Below, in pieces: positions 8,156-17,247 of a stretch of 64,000 bases of DNA. Source of the DNA: Zavarzinella sp. (GTDB lineage: Bacteria; Planctomycetota; Planctomycetia; Gemmatales; Gemmataceae). The translations under genes were made by a program, and so were the position numbers. The DNA lies in NCBI GenBank assembly GCA_041399155.1, contig JAWKTI010000006.1, positions 62,001-126,000 of the forward strand, in the 5' to 3' direction. How positions within the stretch are numbered: the stretch's first letter is position 1; every line of letters starts with the position of its first letter. The notes under the pieces are model-generated. The model was not told the DNA's origin, made no database searches, and saw only the letters and a program-made list of their open reading frames with translations.

Positions 8156-9486
8156 CAGGCACCCACCCCCTGCAACTGATTCTGGTGGGAGTTCAGGACG
8201 GTTTTCCAGCCTGTCTCCGCCAGTTGCAGTGTCTCGTTCACATTTAATGTGCCATTGACAATATGAGAAGAATTTAACAAATAGACACCGGGCACCGACG
8301 TGGTGACGGGTGGGACGTGCTGCGAATAATTCAGCGTCGAAATCGCAAAAACATTCCGCACCCGCGATAGCTGGAACGCCAGCACATCTTCCCGCTGAAA
8401 GTGGGGGTACATCCGGGCCAGTGCTGCCAGAAAACGCTCTTTGATCTGTTCTTCCGGCTCTTCAAACATCGGATCATTCGGTGCGACATATTTGGGCAGG
8501 TAGACCAGGGTTTTACCGCCAAATTCCTGTGGGTCGACCAGCGTGGTCATTTCAATGACCGCAGTAAATGGCACCCACGTATCGGTGATGTTGGTCACAT
8601 AGTAGCGGTCTAGGGGTTTTTTCAGCAGAATAGACGCACAGACAATCCCCTGATATTTGACCTGATCGAGCGTAAGTTGTTCCGCAGCGGTAAGTTCCGG
8701 CAATAATCGCCTCGCAATCGGTGCAGCAGTGGTCACCACAACGCGATCGAAAGAGTGTTCCCCGTTGTTAGTGACGATTTCCGGCCCGGCCTGGCTGGAA
8801 CGCACCTGCTGGGTGGGGGTATTCGTCAGGATTTCCACGCCCAACTGCTCAAGGTGCTGCTGAAAACGTTGCAGAATTGTGGCGTATCCACCCTGCACGT
8901 AGCCAAACTGTTCCTGTTTCAGCCCACTGCGGCGAGCAGCGTACATGCGGGCAATAATCGCCCAGATAAACGCTGCCGAAGCTGATTCGTAACTGTCGCC
9001 CAGTTTTGCCCGCAGCAGGGGAATCCAGATTTTCTCGGTGGTGCGGCGACCGGACCAGCGTTTCAGCCAGTCCACTACCGGAATCTGCTCCAGTTTCTGC
9101 CAGTTTTTGATTTTGGAAGCCCGCATGATCGTGGCACCCAGCCGAAACTTGTCAATCAGTCGCAGTGGTGGGAATTTCAGAAATTCGACGGAATTCGACA
9201 TCGAATACATCTTGCCATCGGTGTAGAAGCCCGTTTTCGTCTGCACCCAGCGCATCTGGTCTTTCAGGCCCAGTTCAGCCAGCAAATTGCCCACGTGCTG
9301 GTCCGAAAGCAGGATCACGTGGTAGTGCTTGTCCCAGTGAATATCCCCGAGCTGCCAGGTAGCTGCCAGCCCACCCAGTTCGGGTGCGGCTTCCAAAATG
9401 GTTACTTCGTGCCCCTGCTGGCGAAACCGCAGGGCCAGCATCATCCCCAAAAGCCCCCCACCAACGATGCCAATTCTCTCGCTCAT
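8155..9486 (-). CDS. NAD(P)/FAD-dependent oxidoreductase of the amine-oxidase type
   Basis: A 443-residue flavoprotein. The N-terminus MSERIGIVGGGLLGMMLALR is a GxGxxG dinucleotide fold, followed by ILEAAPELGGLAATW, the second FAD-binding element. The C-terminal part has PGVYLLNSSHIVNGTLNVNE, the usual late FAD-contact segment. Such proteins are common in exopolysaccharide loci and are related to UDP-galactopyranose mutase and protoporphyrinogen oxidase-like enzymes; the exact substrate cannot be told. I chose the ATG at 9486 because it starts directly at the FAD fold and overlaps the upstream stop as TGATG. Confidence 0.85.
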   Translation of the reverse strand: MSERIGIVGGGLLGMMLALRFRQQGHEVTILEAAPELGGLAATWQLGDIHWDKHYHVILLSDQHVGNLLAELGLKDQMRWVQTKTGFYTDGKMYSMSNSVEFLKFPPLRLIDKFRLGATIMRASKIKNWQKLEQIPVVDWLKRWSGRRTTEKIWIPLLRAKLGDSYESASAAFIWAIIARMYAARRSGLKQEQFGYVQGGYATILQRFQQHLEQLGVEILTNTPTQQVRSSQAGPEIVTNNGEHSFDRVVVTTAAPIARRLLPELTAAEQLTLDQVKYQGIVCASILLKKPLDRYYVTNITDTWVPFTAVIEMTTLVDPQEFGGKTLVYLPKYVAPNDPMFEEPEEQIKERFLAALARMYPHFQREDVLAFQLSRVRNVFAISTLNYSQHVPPVTTSVPGVYLLNSSHIVNGTLNVNETLQLAETGWKTVLNSHQNQLQGVGA

Positions 9487-10199
9487 CAGTTTTTCTCCGA
9501 GGTGCCAGTTTCTGTAGCAAGGGCATCTTGCCCATGTTCGTTCACAGGCAGCATGCCCGTACCACCACTCATTGTGCTTACTGCTACTTCCTGCACGCTG
9601 GTTGATTGCACGTGGTAGCTTCGCTGACAGGCACACGTCAGCCACTCGTCTGTGGGGAACGGTTCCGGGTGGTAGCGTGCCAGTAGCTGCCCACAGCGAC
9701 AGACCACGCCCACCGGTTTTGCAGGATGGCCCATCGCCAGCACAAAATCAGGAATTGATTTGGTGACCAGTGAGCCCATCCCAATCATCGCAAAACGGCC
9801 AATTTCCAGGTCGTTACCGATCGTACAGCCCGCACCGATGGTGGCACCTTCCCGCACCAGCGTGGGCAGGGTATGTTCATCGGGATCACTGGGCCGCAAC
9901 TGCGTCAAATCGGGTGTGGTGGCCCGCGGGAAACGATCATTTGTAAAAATGGTTCCCGCCGAAATCATCACGCCATCTTCAATCGTTACTGCGTTGCAGA
10001 TATAGACAAACGCATTGATTTTGCAGCGGTGGCCGATCCGAACACCGTAAGCAATGTAGGTTTTTTCCCCCACGATGCATTGTTCGCCGATGGTGGTGTG
10101 GTGGCGAATATGGACGTTGTCCCAGATCGATGTGTCCTGACCAATCGATACATGGTCTTCCACTAAAGCTGTGGGGTGAATACGTGGGGGATTCGACAT
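9486..10199 (-). CDS. Hexapeptide-repeat N-acetyltransferase, WbpD-like, with extended C-terminus
   Basis: A 237-residue left-handed beta-helix acyltransferase. Hexad repeats run from VSIGQDTSIWDNVHI to VREGATIGAGCTIGNDLEIG, with AMIGMGSLVTKSIPDF and GHPAKPVG near the end of the helix. This layout matches WbpD-type enzymes that acetylate a 3-amino group on a UDP-sugar. After the helix is a small CxC...CxC segment (VCRCG... TCACQ) that could bind zinc. The last 30 residues are unusual: they are encoded by a dispersed nucleotide repeat (9511-9563) and are probably not part of the enzyme core. Located between the Gfo/Idh and FAD genes of the operon. Confidence 0.85.
   Translation of the reverse strand: MSNPPRIHPTALVEDHVSIGQDTSIWDNVHIRHHTTIGEQCIVGEKTYIAYGVRIGHRCKINAFVYICNAVTIEDGVMISAGTIFTNDRFPRATTPDLTQLRPSDPDEHTLPTLVREGATIGAGCTIGNDLEIGRFAMIGMGSLVTKSIPDFVLAMGHPAKPVGVVCRCGQLLARYHPEPFPTDEWLTCACQRSYHVQSTSVQEVAVSTMSGGTGMLPVNEHGQDALATETGTSEKN
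9511..9563. repeat. Dispersed repeat of the AAGGGCATCTTGCCC / GGGCATGCTG type
   Basis: The strand reads CAAGGGCATCTTGCCCATG followed by CAGGCAGCATGCCCGTACC. The two halves are related inverted arms of a repeat that I recall from several planctomycete genomes, where it translates as GQDALAT or ARASCPC. Here it lies inside a reading frame and supplies the C-terminal tail of the acetyltransferase. No second clear copy was seen in this window. Confidence 0.5.
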
Positions 10200-10206
10200 G
10201 CAGCAA

Positions 10207-11193
10207 CTATTCCAGTGGAAGCCAGTTTGTGTTTTTCATCGCCTGATACGCCTGCTCAATGACATGCACCGAAGCCAGTGCATCATCGGAATTAATGAGA
10301 AGTTGCTCATTTTCACGGCAGCAGCGGGCAAAATTGCCCAGCTCATCGCGAAATGCCTGCACTTTGTCGTAACCGTTGCCAAAACGAATCCATTCGCGTG
10401 CGGTGCTCTGCTTGTAGCGAGATTCCCGCCACCCCACCTGAGCAACACCGTGGGTGCCAAACACGCTGACAAACCAATCCAGTTCCTTGTTCAGGCTCCA
10501 GGTTAAGTCAATGCTGGCGGGGATGCCACTGGCGGTCTGCACCAGCAGGCGGGCAGAATCTTCCACTTCCAGTTTTTGAATGTTGGGCATCGCAATGGCA
10601 TGCACCAGTTTCACCGGGCCCAGCAGATAACGGACAATATCCACACTGTGGGTGCCATTATCGACCAGAACACCCCCACCGGAAACGGCTGGCTTCGCAT
10701 TCCAGCGTTGGCTCATATCCACTTTGCCGGTAAAGGCATTTTCCAGCAGCTGAATTTCACCCAACACGCCAGAAGCGATCAGACTTTTCAGTCGGATCAT
10801 ATCCTGCGTGTAGCGAAACTTGCTGGCCATGGTCAACTGCACGCGATGCTGCTGGGCACTCGCAATCATCCGCTTCGCACTATCCACCGACAGGGCGAAT
10901 GGCTTTTCGCAGAGCACATGCAGGTTCCATTTGGCCAGATTGCAGACAATTTCTTCGTGGGTACTGGGTGGGGTGCAGACCACGACTGCCTGCATTTCCG
11001 GCCCACGCTGGACCATTTCTTCAATGGAAGTAAAGGCGGCACAGCGAACACGCTCTGCCATTGCCTGTGCTGCTTCGGCACGCACATCGCATACTGCCAC
11101 CAGATTGGCATCGGGGTGGTTTTCAAACGCGGTCACATAGCTCTGGGCAATCCCACCTGTTCCGATGAGGCCAAAGCGAATACGATCAGGCAT
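10207..11193 (-). CDS. Gfo/Idh/MocA family dehydrogenase, WbpB-like
   Basis: A 328-residue NAD(P)-dependent oxidoreductase. The Rossmann start IRFGLIGTGGIAQSYV and the family hallmark CEKPFAL (Lys of the EKP motif) are present, as is NGTHSVDIVRYLLGPV in the C-terminal sugar-binding domain, which supplies the usual catalytic His/Asp. With the neighbouring DegT aminotransferase, acetyltransferase and 2-epimerase it most likely oxidises C3 of a UDP-HexNAc uronate, as WbpB does. Its ATG overlaps the aminotransferase stop by 8 bp (ATGCCTGA). Substrate is inferred from context only. Confidence 0.85.
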   Translation of the reverse strand: MPDRIRFGLIGTGGIAQSYVTAFENHPDANLVAVCDVRAEAAQAMAERVRCAAFTSIEEMVQRGPEMQAVVVCTPPSTHEEIVCNLAKWNLHVLCEKPFALSVDSAKRMIASAQQHRVQLTMASKFRYTQDMIRLKSLIASGVLGEIQLLENAFTGKVDMSQRWNAKPAVSGGGVLVDNGTHSVDIVRYLLGPVKLVHAIAMPNIQKLEVEDSARLLVQTASGIPASIDLTWSLNKELDWFVSVFGTHGVAQVGWRESRYKQSTAREWIRFGNGYDKVQAFRDELGNFARCCRENEQLLINSDDALASVHVIEQAYQAMKNTNWLPLE

Positions 11194-12427
11194 TGTTGGC
11201 CCCCTGAATCAGTTCACCCACGCACGTGTGGAGGGCGCTGGCGATATATTCCAGGTGTTCGGTGGTGTAACATTCGTTCCAGGGCAGCACCAATACCTCA
11301 TCGAGATAGCGGAATGTGCCCGGAAATCGATCTGCGTGGTAATCCACCGCTTCGGGGCGTGCCAGCGTAAATGGCCAGCGGCTGTTGCCAAATGTGCGTT
11401 GTTCGCTGAAAATCTGACAGCGAAAGGCAGGTTTTTGAATATACCGTGGGGCACTGGCGATATTCCAACGCTTTAACGACTGTGCTAGTCCCACTGTCCC
11501 ACCTGGGATGACTTTGGGATCGACCAGCAGGGTATATTTCCAGTAAACTGGCTGATTGTTTTCATCTCGTGGTGGGGTGGTAATGCCGGGCAGATCGCTG
11601 ATCTGCTTGGTCAGCCAGTCCGCAGTCTGGCGTCGTTTCTCCACAATGTCGGCCAGTTTTGGCAATTGACCCAACGCACAGGCGGCCTGCAGCTCGCTCA
11701 TGCGGTAGTTCAACGCCAGAAAATAGTGATCCGGCTTGGGATCGCCATAGCCCCAGGCCTTGTTCACGAACAGATAGACCCGTCTTGCTAATTCCGGATC
11801 GGTGCTGAGCACCACACCACCTTCGCCAGTGGTAATGTGCTTCCCTTGTTGCAGGCTGAAACAGCCCAGTTTGCCAAAAGTGCCCACTTTCTGCCCACGG
11901 TGGGTAGCCAGGAATGCCTGTGCGGTATCTTCAATGACTGGAATCTGGTGTTTGTTGGCCAGTTCCATGATCGAAGTCATGTCGCACGGATTGCCAAACA
12001 GGTGGGTAACTATGATCGCTTTTGTGCGATCCGAAATCCGATCTGCAATCGTTTGTGCGGTCACATTGCCGGTCAGCGGATCGACATCGGCAAATACCGG
12101 AATTGCACCCTGGTACAAAATTGGTGTCAAAGCACCCATGTCCGTAATCGACGTGGTGATGATTTCATCGCCCGGCTCCGGATTGAGTGCTGCCACGGCA
12201 CAGTGGATGGCAGCCGAGCCGGAAGTACAGGCCACTGCGGTACTTGCGTGCATTTCGCCGAACTGTTGTTCAAACGATTTGGCGAATTTTCCTTTGGTGA
12301 CTGTCAGCGTGCCACTTTGAATCGCTTCGGTAATGAGAGCGATTTCTTCCGCACCCAGCGTGCGGCCGGTGGCGTCCTGATCAGAGGGTAATTGCATTAC
12401 TTGCAGTGGTTTCGGCAGCATATTCAT
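11186..12427 (-). CDS. DegT/DnrJ/EryC1/StrS family aminotransferase
   Basis: A 413-residue PLP enzyme. It has CTSGSAAIHCAVAAL (phosphate/PLP contacts), VIEDTAQAF (Asp that holds the pyridine nitrogen) and FSLQQGKHITTGEGG with the Schiff-base Lys. The LQQGKHxTTGEGG form is shared with AHBA-synthase-like and Gln-dependent members as well as sugar 3-aminotransferases, so the label WbpE-like depends on the gene neighbourhood. I chose the ATG at 12427; a longer reading from a GTG at 12481 would overlap the upstream gene. A 43-nt gap separates it from the deacetylase-glycosyltransferase gene. Confidence 0.88.
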   Translation of the reverse strand: MNMLPKPLQVMQLPSDQDATGRTLGAEEIALITEAIQSGTLTVTKGKFAKSFEQQFGEMHASTAVACTSGSAAIHCAVAALNPEPGDEIITTSITDMGALTPILYQGAIPVFADVDPLTGNVTAQTIADRISDRTKAIIVTHLFGNPCDMTSIMELANKHQIPVIEDTAQAFLATHRGQKVGTFGKLGCFSLQQGKHITTGEGGVVLSTDPELARRVYLFVNKAWGYGDPKPDHYFLALNYRMSELQAACALGQLPKLADIVEKRRQTADWLTKQISDLPGITTPPRDENNQPVYWKYTLLVDPKVIPGGTVGLAQSLKRWNIASAPRYIQKPAFRCQIFSEQRTFGNSRWPFTLARPEAVDYHADRFPGTFRYLDEVLVLPWNECYTTEHLEYIASALHTCVGELIQGANNA

Positions 12428-12470
12428 CAGATGCGAGTCTCTTTTCTGTAAGTCCCTTGAAATCAATAAG

Positions 12471-14207
12471 TTAGGCAACACACACCGGTTGTTGCTGTTC
12501 CGCCTGTTCTTCCTTGGCAGGGGAAACGGATTGTGGTTGTCGAATCGTTTTTTTGGTTGACCAGCGTTTGCGGGTCAGGTGGCACAACAAACGTAAATGC
12601 CCGAGAATCGTGCGGACTGTCTTCATTTTGCTGCGACCCAGCATCCGCACTTCCAGTGTTGCAGGATGCTCCACGATATTCCCACCGTGGATATCGAGCA
12701 GCCCCAATTGTTCTGCCACACCTAAAAAATTAGTTCTGGTCAGTTGGAGTGGCACAATCGCACTGCGGCGATAGACGCGAAAACAACTGGTGTACGTGTA
12801 CAATCGGTGGTGCAGCACCCGTCGGTATAACCACGAAGCCCCACGTGACAGCACCAGACGCCAACCGGGGACGTTTCGCACCATGCCATCGGGGTGGTAA
12901 GGTGATGCGGTCACCATGTCGACATCCTTCGTCAACTTGGGGATCATATTGGCCAATTCGTGGGGATCGTAAGTGCAATCGCAATCCATGCTGCAGACAA
13001 TTTCGGTGTTTGCCGCCTGTATTCCTGTGGTGATTGCGGCTGCCACCCCCTGATTGACAGGGTGCTTGATCAGTTGCACATCGCTTTGATTCGCAAATGT
13101 CTGTTGCAGACCCGCCCACGTGGCATCTTTGCTGCCATCATCCACCAGAATGAACGACAAATCGTACGCAGGTGCCAGATGTTGCCGTACGCTGGCCAAT
13201 GTATTGGACAAATATGGCAGAATCAGCTCTTCGTTGTAACACGGAATGACAATTGTCACCCCGGGGCGGTGCGACCTGGTGGCAATGGGCTTTCTTGCTG
13301 CATGATCCGTAAGTTCTTTCCAGGTAAAGGGTTCCGTTGTGTCGGCATCCTCCACTGGCAGCTTCAGATAATTTGCTGCACTGGTAAAGCGGTAATGCTG
13401 GAAGTAATACCGCAGATAATCTTCCATGCGGTGCAGATTGCGATAGTGCCTTACCTTCGTGAGCCAGCCAGACGCGGTAATCGTGGGTTGCTCGCTGTCA
13501 ATTTCCCAGACGTGGCAGTACATCACAATGGGCGAAGTCTGTTTGCGTTGCCATTTTCGCATTTTGCTGCGAATGAACCACTGGGGGAATTGACGCAGGT
13601 AATTCCCTCCTGCAAATGGCAGTTGCCACCATCCCACCTTCGTGGTGGAAATGGGTAATTCCACCAGCGGGCCGTGCATCGTATCGATGGTGTGCAATTC
13701 TCGACGAAACGCCTGATCGGCAAAGGTGCGACCCAGCGGTGCGATGCTGGAATCGTAGCGAAAGCCACAATCGGCCAGCACATCAAAAACCCACAGATCG
13801 TCTTCACCCAGCCAGCCATCTGCCAGACGGAAGCCGTGCACGCGTTTACCGGTGGCTTTTTCAATTGCCTGGCGGGAGTTCATTAAATCTTCATGAAATT
13901 CCGTTGGGGTCAACCCTTGGACGCCACGGTGATAGTAGCCTTTGCTGCCAATTTCGTGGCCGGCATCTGCAACGGAACGCACCAATTCGGGGAACCGGTC
14001 AGCAATCCAGCCCAGGACGAAGAATGTTGCTTTTTGTTGATTTTCGTCGAGTAATTCCAGCATCCGCCTGGTGTTGCGTTCCAGACGATTCTCGAAGCGA
14101 TACCACTGTCCGCGTTGAATAATGCGGTTGAACGCCCCCACCTGGAAGTAATCTTCCAGGCCGATTGTCAGGATGTGCTGTCGTTGTTCCGTGGGTTCAA
14201 CTGGCAT
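12471..14207 (-). CDS. Bifunctional polysaccharide deacetylase-glycosyltransferase family 2 fusion
   Basis: A 578-residue two-domain protein. Residues 1-280 form a NodB-type deacetylase like those linked to exosortase-type exopolysaccharide loci: LTIGLEDYFQVGAF, ATFFVLGWIADRFPELV, AGHEIGSKGYYHRG and FRLADGW. From about 310 there is a GT2 domain: VTIVIPCYNEELILPYL, FILVDDGSKDAT, VNQGVAAAITTGI and CSMDCDCTYDP (DxD). Both catalytic domains appear intact. The ATG at 14207 overlaps the 2-epimerase stop by 11 bp. Fusion suggests that chain elongation or initiation and deacetylation are coupled. No exosortase gene is in the window. Confidence 0.9.
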   Translation of the reverse strand: MPVEPTEQRQHILTIGLEDYFQVGAFNRIIQRGQWYRFENRLERNTRRMLELLDENQQKATFFVLGWIADRFPELVRSVADAGHEIGSKGYYHRGVQGLTPTEFHEDLMNSRQAIEKATGKRVHGFRLADGWLGEDDLWVFDVLADCGFRYDSSIAPLGRTFADQAFRRELHTIDTMHGPLVELPISTTKVGWWQLPFAGGNYLRQFPQWFIRSKMRKWQRKQTSPIVMYCHVWEIDSEQPTITASGWLTKVRHYRNLHRMEDYLRYYFQHYRFTSAANYLKLPVEDADTTEPFTWKELTDHAARKPIATRSHRPGVTIVIPCYNEELILPYLSNTLASVRQHLAPAYDLSFILVDDGSKDATWAGLQQTFANQSDVQLIKHPVNQGVAAAITTGIQAANTEIVCSMDCDCTYDPHELANMIPKLTKDVDMVTASPYHPDGMVRNVPGWRLVLSRGASWLYRRVLHHRLYTYTSCFRVYRRSAIVPLQLTRTNFLGVAEQLGLLDIHGGNIVEHPATLEVRMLGRSKMKTVRTILGHLRLLCHLTRKRWSTKKTIRQPQSVSPAKEEQAEQQQPVCVA

Positions 14208-15369
14208 AAACAGCTCCTGTAGGTGCGGTTTTGCCTGCCTGCCACCAGGCCTGGATCGCTTCCACAATACGTTGTGCTGCATCCCCACTTCCAAAGGGAT
14301 TGTCCTTAGCAGGTGGCACACGGTCAGCGTGGGGATAAATTGCAGCTAACTTTTCTGCGAAAATCGCTGGATCACCTGCCAGCGTCGCAAATCCCGACTC
14401 AATTGCTTCAGGACGTTCGGTTTCGTTTCGCAACACGATTACTCGTTTGCCCAGGCTGGGTGCCTCTTCCTGTATCCCACCTGAATCTGAACAGATCAGC
14501 CACGAATGCTTCAGCACGTGGATGAAATCGGCATAGTCAAGTGGCTCCACCAGATGGATCCGTGGGCGATTGCCCAGAATTCGCTGCGCACATTCTTTGA
14601 CATTCGGATTGGGGTGCACTGCAAAAATGAGAGCAGCCTCATGGTTTCGTTCGACAAAATCGGCCAGCACCTTCAAATTGCCTTCCATCACATCGCCCAT
14701 GCTCTCGCGACGGTGCGTCGTGAGCACAATTCGACGATATTGCGCAGTTTTGTCTATTAATGTCTGTGTTTTATCTGATGGATTGACCGTGGTGCCTATC
14801 TGCTGCAAGGCATCAACTACCGGATTGCCTGTTTGAAACACACCCGCAGGTGGGATGCCTTCTTTCAGTAATCTGCGGCGATTATCGCCCGTTGCCGCAA
14901 AATGCAACTCTGCCACCTGACTGATCAGGCGACGATTGGTTTCTTCTGGAAAAGGCACGCGGGGATCGCTGGTTCGCAGGCCCGCTTCAATGTGTCCGAC
15001 CGCAATTTTACGATGAAAGGCGGCCAGAGCCCCGCCCAGAGCCGTTGTCGTATCTCCTTGCACCAGAACGAGATCGGGCGAATGCTCTGCCAGCACCGGA
15101 TCGATGGTGTGCAGCACATTGGCCAGCAAGCCGTTCAATGGTTGATTTGGTTTCATCACATCCAGTGTGATGTTCACATCAATTTTGAACAGTTTTAGGA
15201 GTGGTTCCACCAGGTTGCGGTGCTGCCCAGTGAATGCCACGGTTGTCTGAATGTTTGAATGAAGCTGTAGCTGCCGGATGACCGGTGCCACCTTAATGGT
15301 TTCCGGACGGGTGCCGAATACCACCATCACGTGGGCATGGGAATCGTTTGGGGTGCGTGCGGTTCTCAT
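14197..15369 (-). CDS. UDP-N-acetylglucosamine 2-epimerase family (WecB/WbpI-like)
   Basis: A 390-residue non-hydrolysing UDP-HexNAc 2-epimerase. Hallmarks are VMVVFGTRPETIKVAPVI, VAFTGQHRNLVEPLL, LVQGDTTTALGGALAAF, GHIEAGLRTSD, PFPEETNRRLIS, LTTHRRESMG and LICSDSGGIQEEAPSLGKRV. It could make UDP-ManNAc or, given the Wbp-like downstream genes, act on a 2,3-diacetamido glucuronate as WbpI does. It is the first gene of the operon. The ATG at 15369 is preferred over an upstream TTG at 15414. The roughly 240 bp before it to the next gene should hold the operon promoter, but no clear -35/-10 was picked. Confidence 0.92.
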   Translation of the reverse strand: MRTARTPNDSHAHVMVVFGTRPETIKVAPVIRQLQLHSNIQTTVAFTGQHRNLVEPLLKLFKIDVNITLDVMKPNQPLNGLLANVLHTIDPVLAEHSPDLVLVQGDTTTALGGALAAFHRKIAVGHIEAGLRTSDPRVPFPEETNRRLISQVAELHFAATGDNRRRLLKEGIPPAGVFQTGNPVVDALQQIGTTVNPSDKTQTLIDKTAQYRRIVLTTHRRESMGDVMEGNLKVLADFVERNHEAALIFAVHPNPNVKECAQRILGNRPRIHLVEPLDYADFIHVLKHSWLICSDSGGIQEEAPSLGKRVIVLRNETERPEAIESGFATLAGDPAIFAEKLAAIYPHADRVPPAKDNPFGSGDAAQRIVEAIQAWWQAGKTAPTGAVYAS

Positions 15370-15607
15370 GAGTTCTCGGTACGGGTGCCGCGAATCGTTA
15401 TTTTTCGGGTTCAAAACCGTTATTGCGATTGTAACGATTTTGGCAAATAATCCGCCTGTAAAACTTATAGCACACAGTATCCCCAGATGGGTCGGTTTTG
15501 GCGTAATTATTAAGATGCAGCCAGAATTTGCAGGCTAAAAGCTCCTCAACCGGCCATGGTGCAACCGTTCAAACCAGCACAGCCTGCTAAAATTGTAAAA
15601 AGGTAAC

Positions 15608-16015
15608 TCAACCAAACAGCCTCTTTGAACGCTGACGCTCAAGTTTTGTGCAAGTCGACTCCGTGGTTGCCAATTTCTGCTTAGTGAAGCAGTCTTGAAT
15701 CCTCTCAAAGTGTTCCTGCAAAAACTTCACATTCTCATGATCCATTAGTGCTTTGTCCCTCACTTCACCGGTGAGCAATTGTATAATTATGTCCATGGAA
15801 AACCACGAGTTCTTTGACTGAGAACTAGTACTCCTCAAATCCATGAACAGTCGATCTCGGTCAAGCCAGAAATTCAACTCAACAAAATCGTTTGTGAGCT
15901 TGATACTTCCGGTTCCACCAAAACTTGCGACGTACTCTGAATCCACAATGCGAAAATCGAACTTTTCGTATAGAAAAGCACCTTCGGTGGCCAAGAACTG
16001 TAGGATTTTTCTCAT
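15608..16015 (-). CDS. Hypothetical protein
   Basis: A 135-residue protein with no signal peptide or membrane segment. It begins MRKILQFLATEGAFLYEKFDF and has a beta-rich centre (GTGSIKLTNDFVELNFWLDRDRLF) followed by a helical, Lys/Arg-rich end. AT-richer than the operon before it. It stands alone between the polysaccharide operon and proC. The form resembles small immunity-type or phage-derived proteins, but I recognise no family. Confidence 0.6.
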   Translation of the reverse strand: MRKILQFLATEGAFLYEKFDFRIVDSEYVASFGGTGSIKLTNDFVELNFWLDRDRLFMDLRSTSSQSKNSWFSMDIIIQLLTGEVRDKALMDHENVKFLQEHFERIQDCFTKQKLATTESTCTKLERQRSKRLFG

Positions 16016-16190
16016 GCTATTTCCCCGGCACGAGTGACCATTGATTGACCCACTTGAATCCCCTCACTTCCGTAAGATGCTTGATTTCTCTTGCCAGATA
16101 CGAGTCAGCCGAATCTTCACGGTATCTGCGCAAACTTTACTGCCTGAATTGGAAGGCAATATGGAAGGCTTTCAGACTGTTTGTTGTGAT

Positions 16191-17009
16191 TCAGCCCGCA
16201 TTTTTGCCCAATTCTTTCGAGCGTTCCGTGGCTGCCACCACAGCATCGATCAGTGCCCCACGGACCCCCGCTTTTTCCAGTGCGTGCAGACCCGCAATCG
16301 TCGTGCCACCTGGGCTGGCGACCGCATCCTTTAACGCACCTGGGTGCATCATCGTTTCCAATACCATTTTGGCCGCACCCAGCACGGTTTGTGCGGCCAG
16401 CATCAATGATACATCACGGGGCAGACCACAGCGCACTCCCCCATCGGCCAGTGCTTCAATCATCAGATAGCCATATGCAGGCCCACTGCCACTCAGTCCG
16501 GTAACTGCATCCAGTTGATGTTCTGCAACGGCAAAAGCTTTGCCCACTGCTGCAAACAATTCAGTTACGGTCTCTTTATCAAACGTGGTTACAAGCTCAT
16601 TACACGCAAAAGCGGTGGCACTTGCCCCCACCAGACATGGGGTATTGGGCATCACCCGCACAATTTTGCAGCCGGTGGGGAGTAGTTCTGCCATTTGGGC
16701 GATTTTGACACCCGCAGCAATGGAAATCAGCAGGTGATCTGCTGTCATGGCGGGTGCAATTTCCCGGAGAACCACGGCCACATTCTGTGGTTTTACGGCC
16801 AGCACCACAATCTGATTCCGCTCAACCACCAGCAGGTTGTTTTCGGTTGCAGTAATGCCCGTTTTACTCTGAAAAGTCTGGCGAGATGTGGCGAACGGGT
16901 CGCTGGCCAAGGATTGTTCCACATTGCACAAGCCAGTGAAGACCCACCCACGTGCGAGGGCGCTGGCCATCTGCCCCGCACCCAGAAAACCGATTCCTTG
17001 TTGAGTCAT
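16191..17009 (-). CDS. proC: Pyrroline-5-carboxylate reductase
   Basis: A 272-residue enzyme for the last step of proline synthesis, reducing pyrroline-5-carboxylate with NAD(P)H. The Rossmann start GIGFLGAGQMASALARG, VVLAVKPQNV, ISIAAGVKI, VRVMPNTPCLVGASATAF and the family signature ALADGGVRCGLPRDVSLMLAAQTVLGAAKM (positions about 185-215) are all present, with GGTTIAGLHALEKAGVRGAL near the end. I chose the ATG at 17009 because it starts eight residues before the Rossmann glycine motif region; the longer reading adds only MPLRQDYS. No other proline gene is adjacent. Confidence 0.95.
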   Translation of the reverse strand: MTQQGIGFLGAGQMASALARGWVFTGLCNVEQSLASDPFATSRQTFQSKTGITATENNLLVVERNQIVVLAVKPQNVAVVLREIAPAMTADHLLISIAAGVKIAQMAELLPTGCKIVRVMPNTPCLVGASATAFACNELVTTFDKETVTELFAAVGKAFAVAEHQLDAVTGLSGSGPAYGYLMIEALADGGVRCGLPRDVSLMLAAQTVLGAAKMVLETMMHPGALKDAVASPGGTTIAGLHALEKAGVRGALIDAVVAATERSKELGKNAG

Positions 17010-17247
17010 TGAATAATCCTGCCGTAAAGGCATCGGGCCGCCGCGATATCAGGCGGGGGTATTTATTGCTGCAATCGGCATAATCGTTATGATTGCTTCA
17101 GCCAGCATAGCACGCAAAACCGAAGCAAATCTACCGCAATTCCTTTGAAACCAGCTTGTTACGCCAACGCAACGCCCACAAAAGATCCGATGGCACTGAT
17201 TGTACGAATCGTAACACGATTAAATTAACGACATAGGGTGAATTTTC

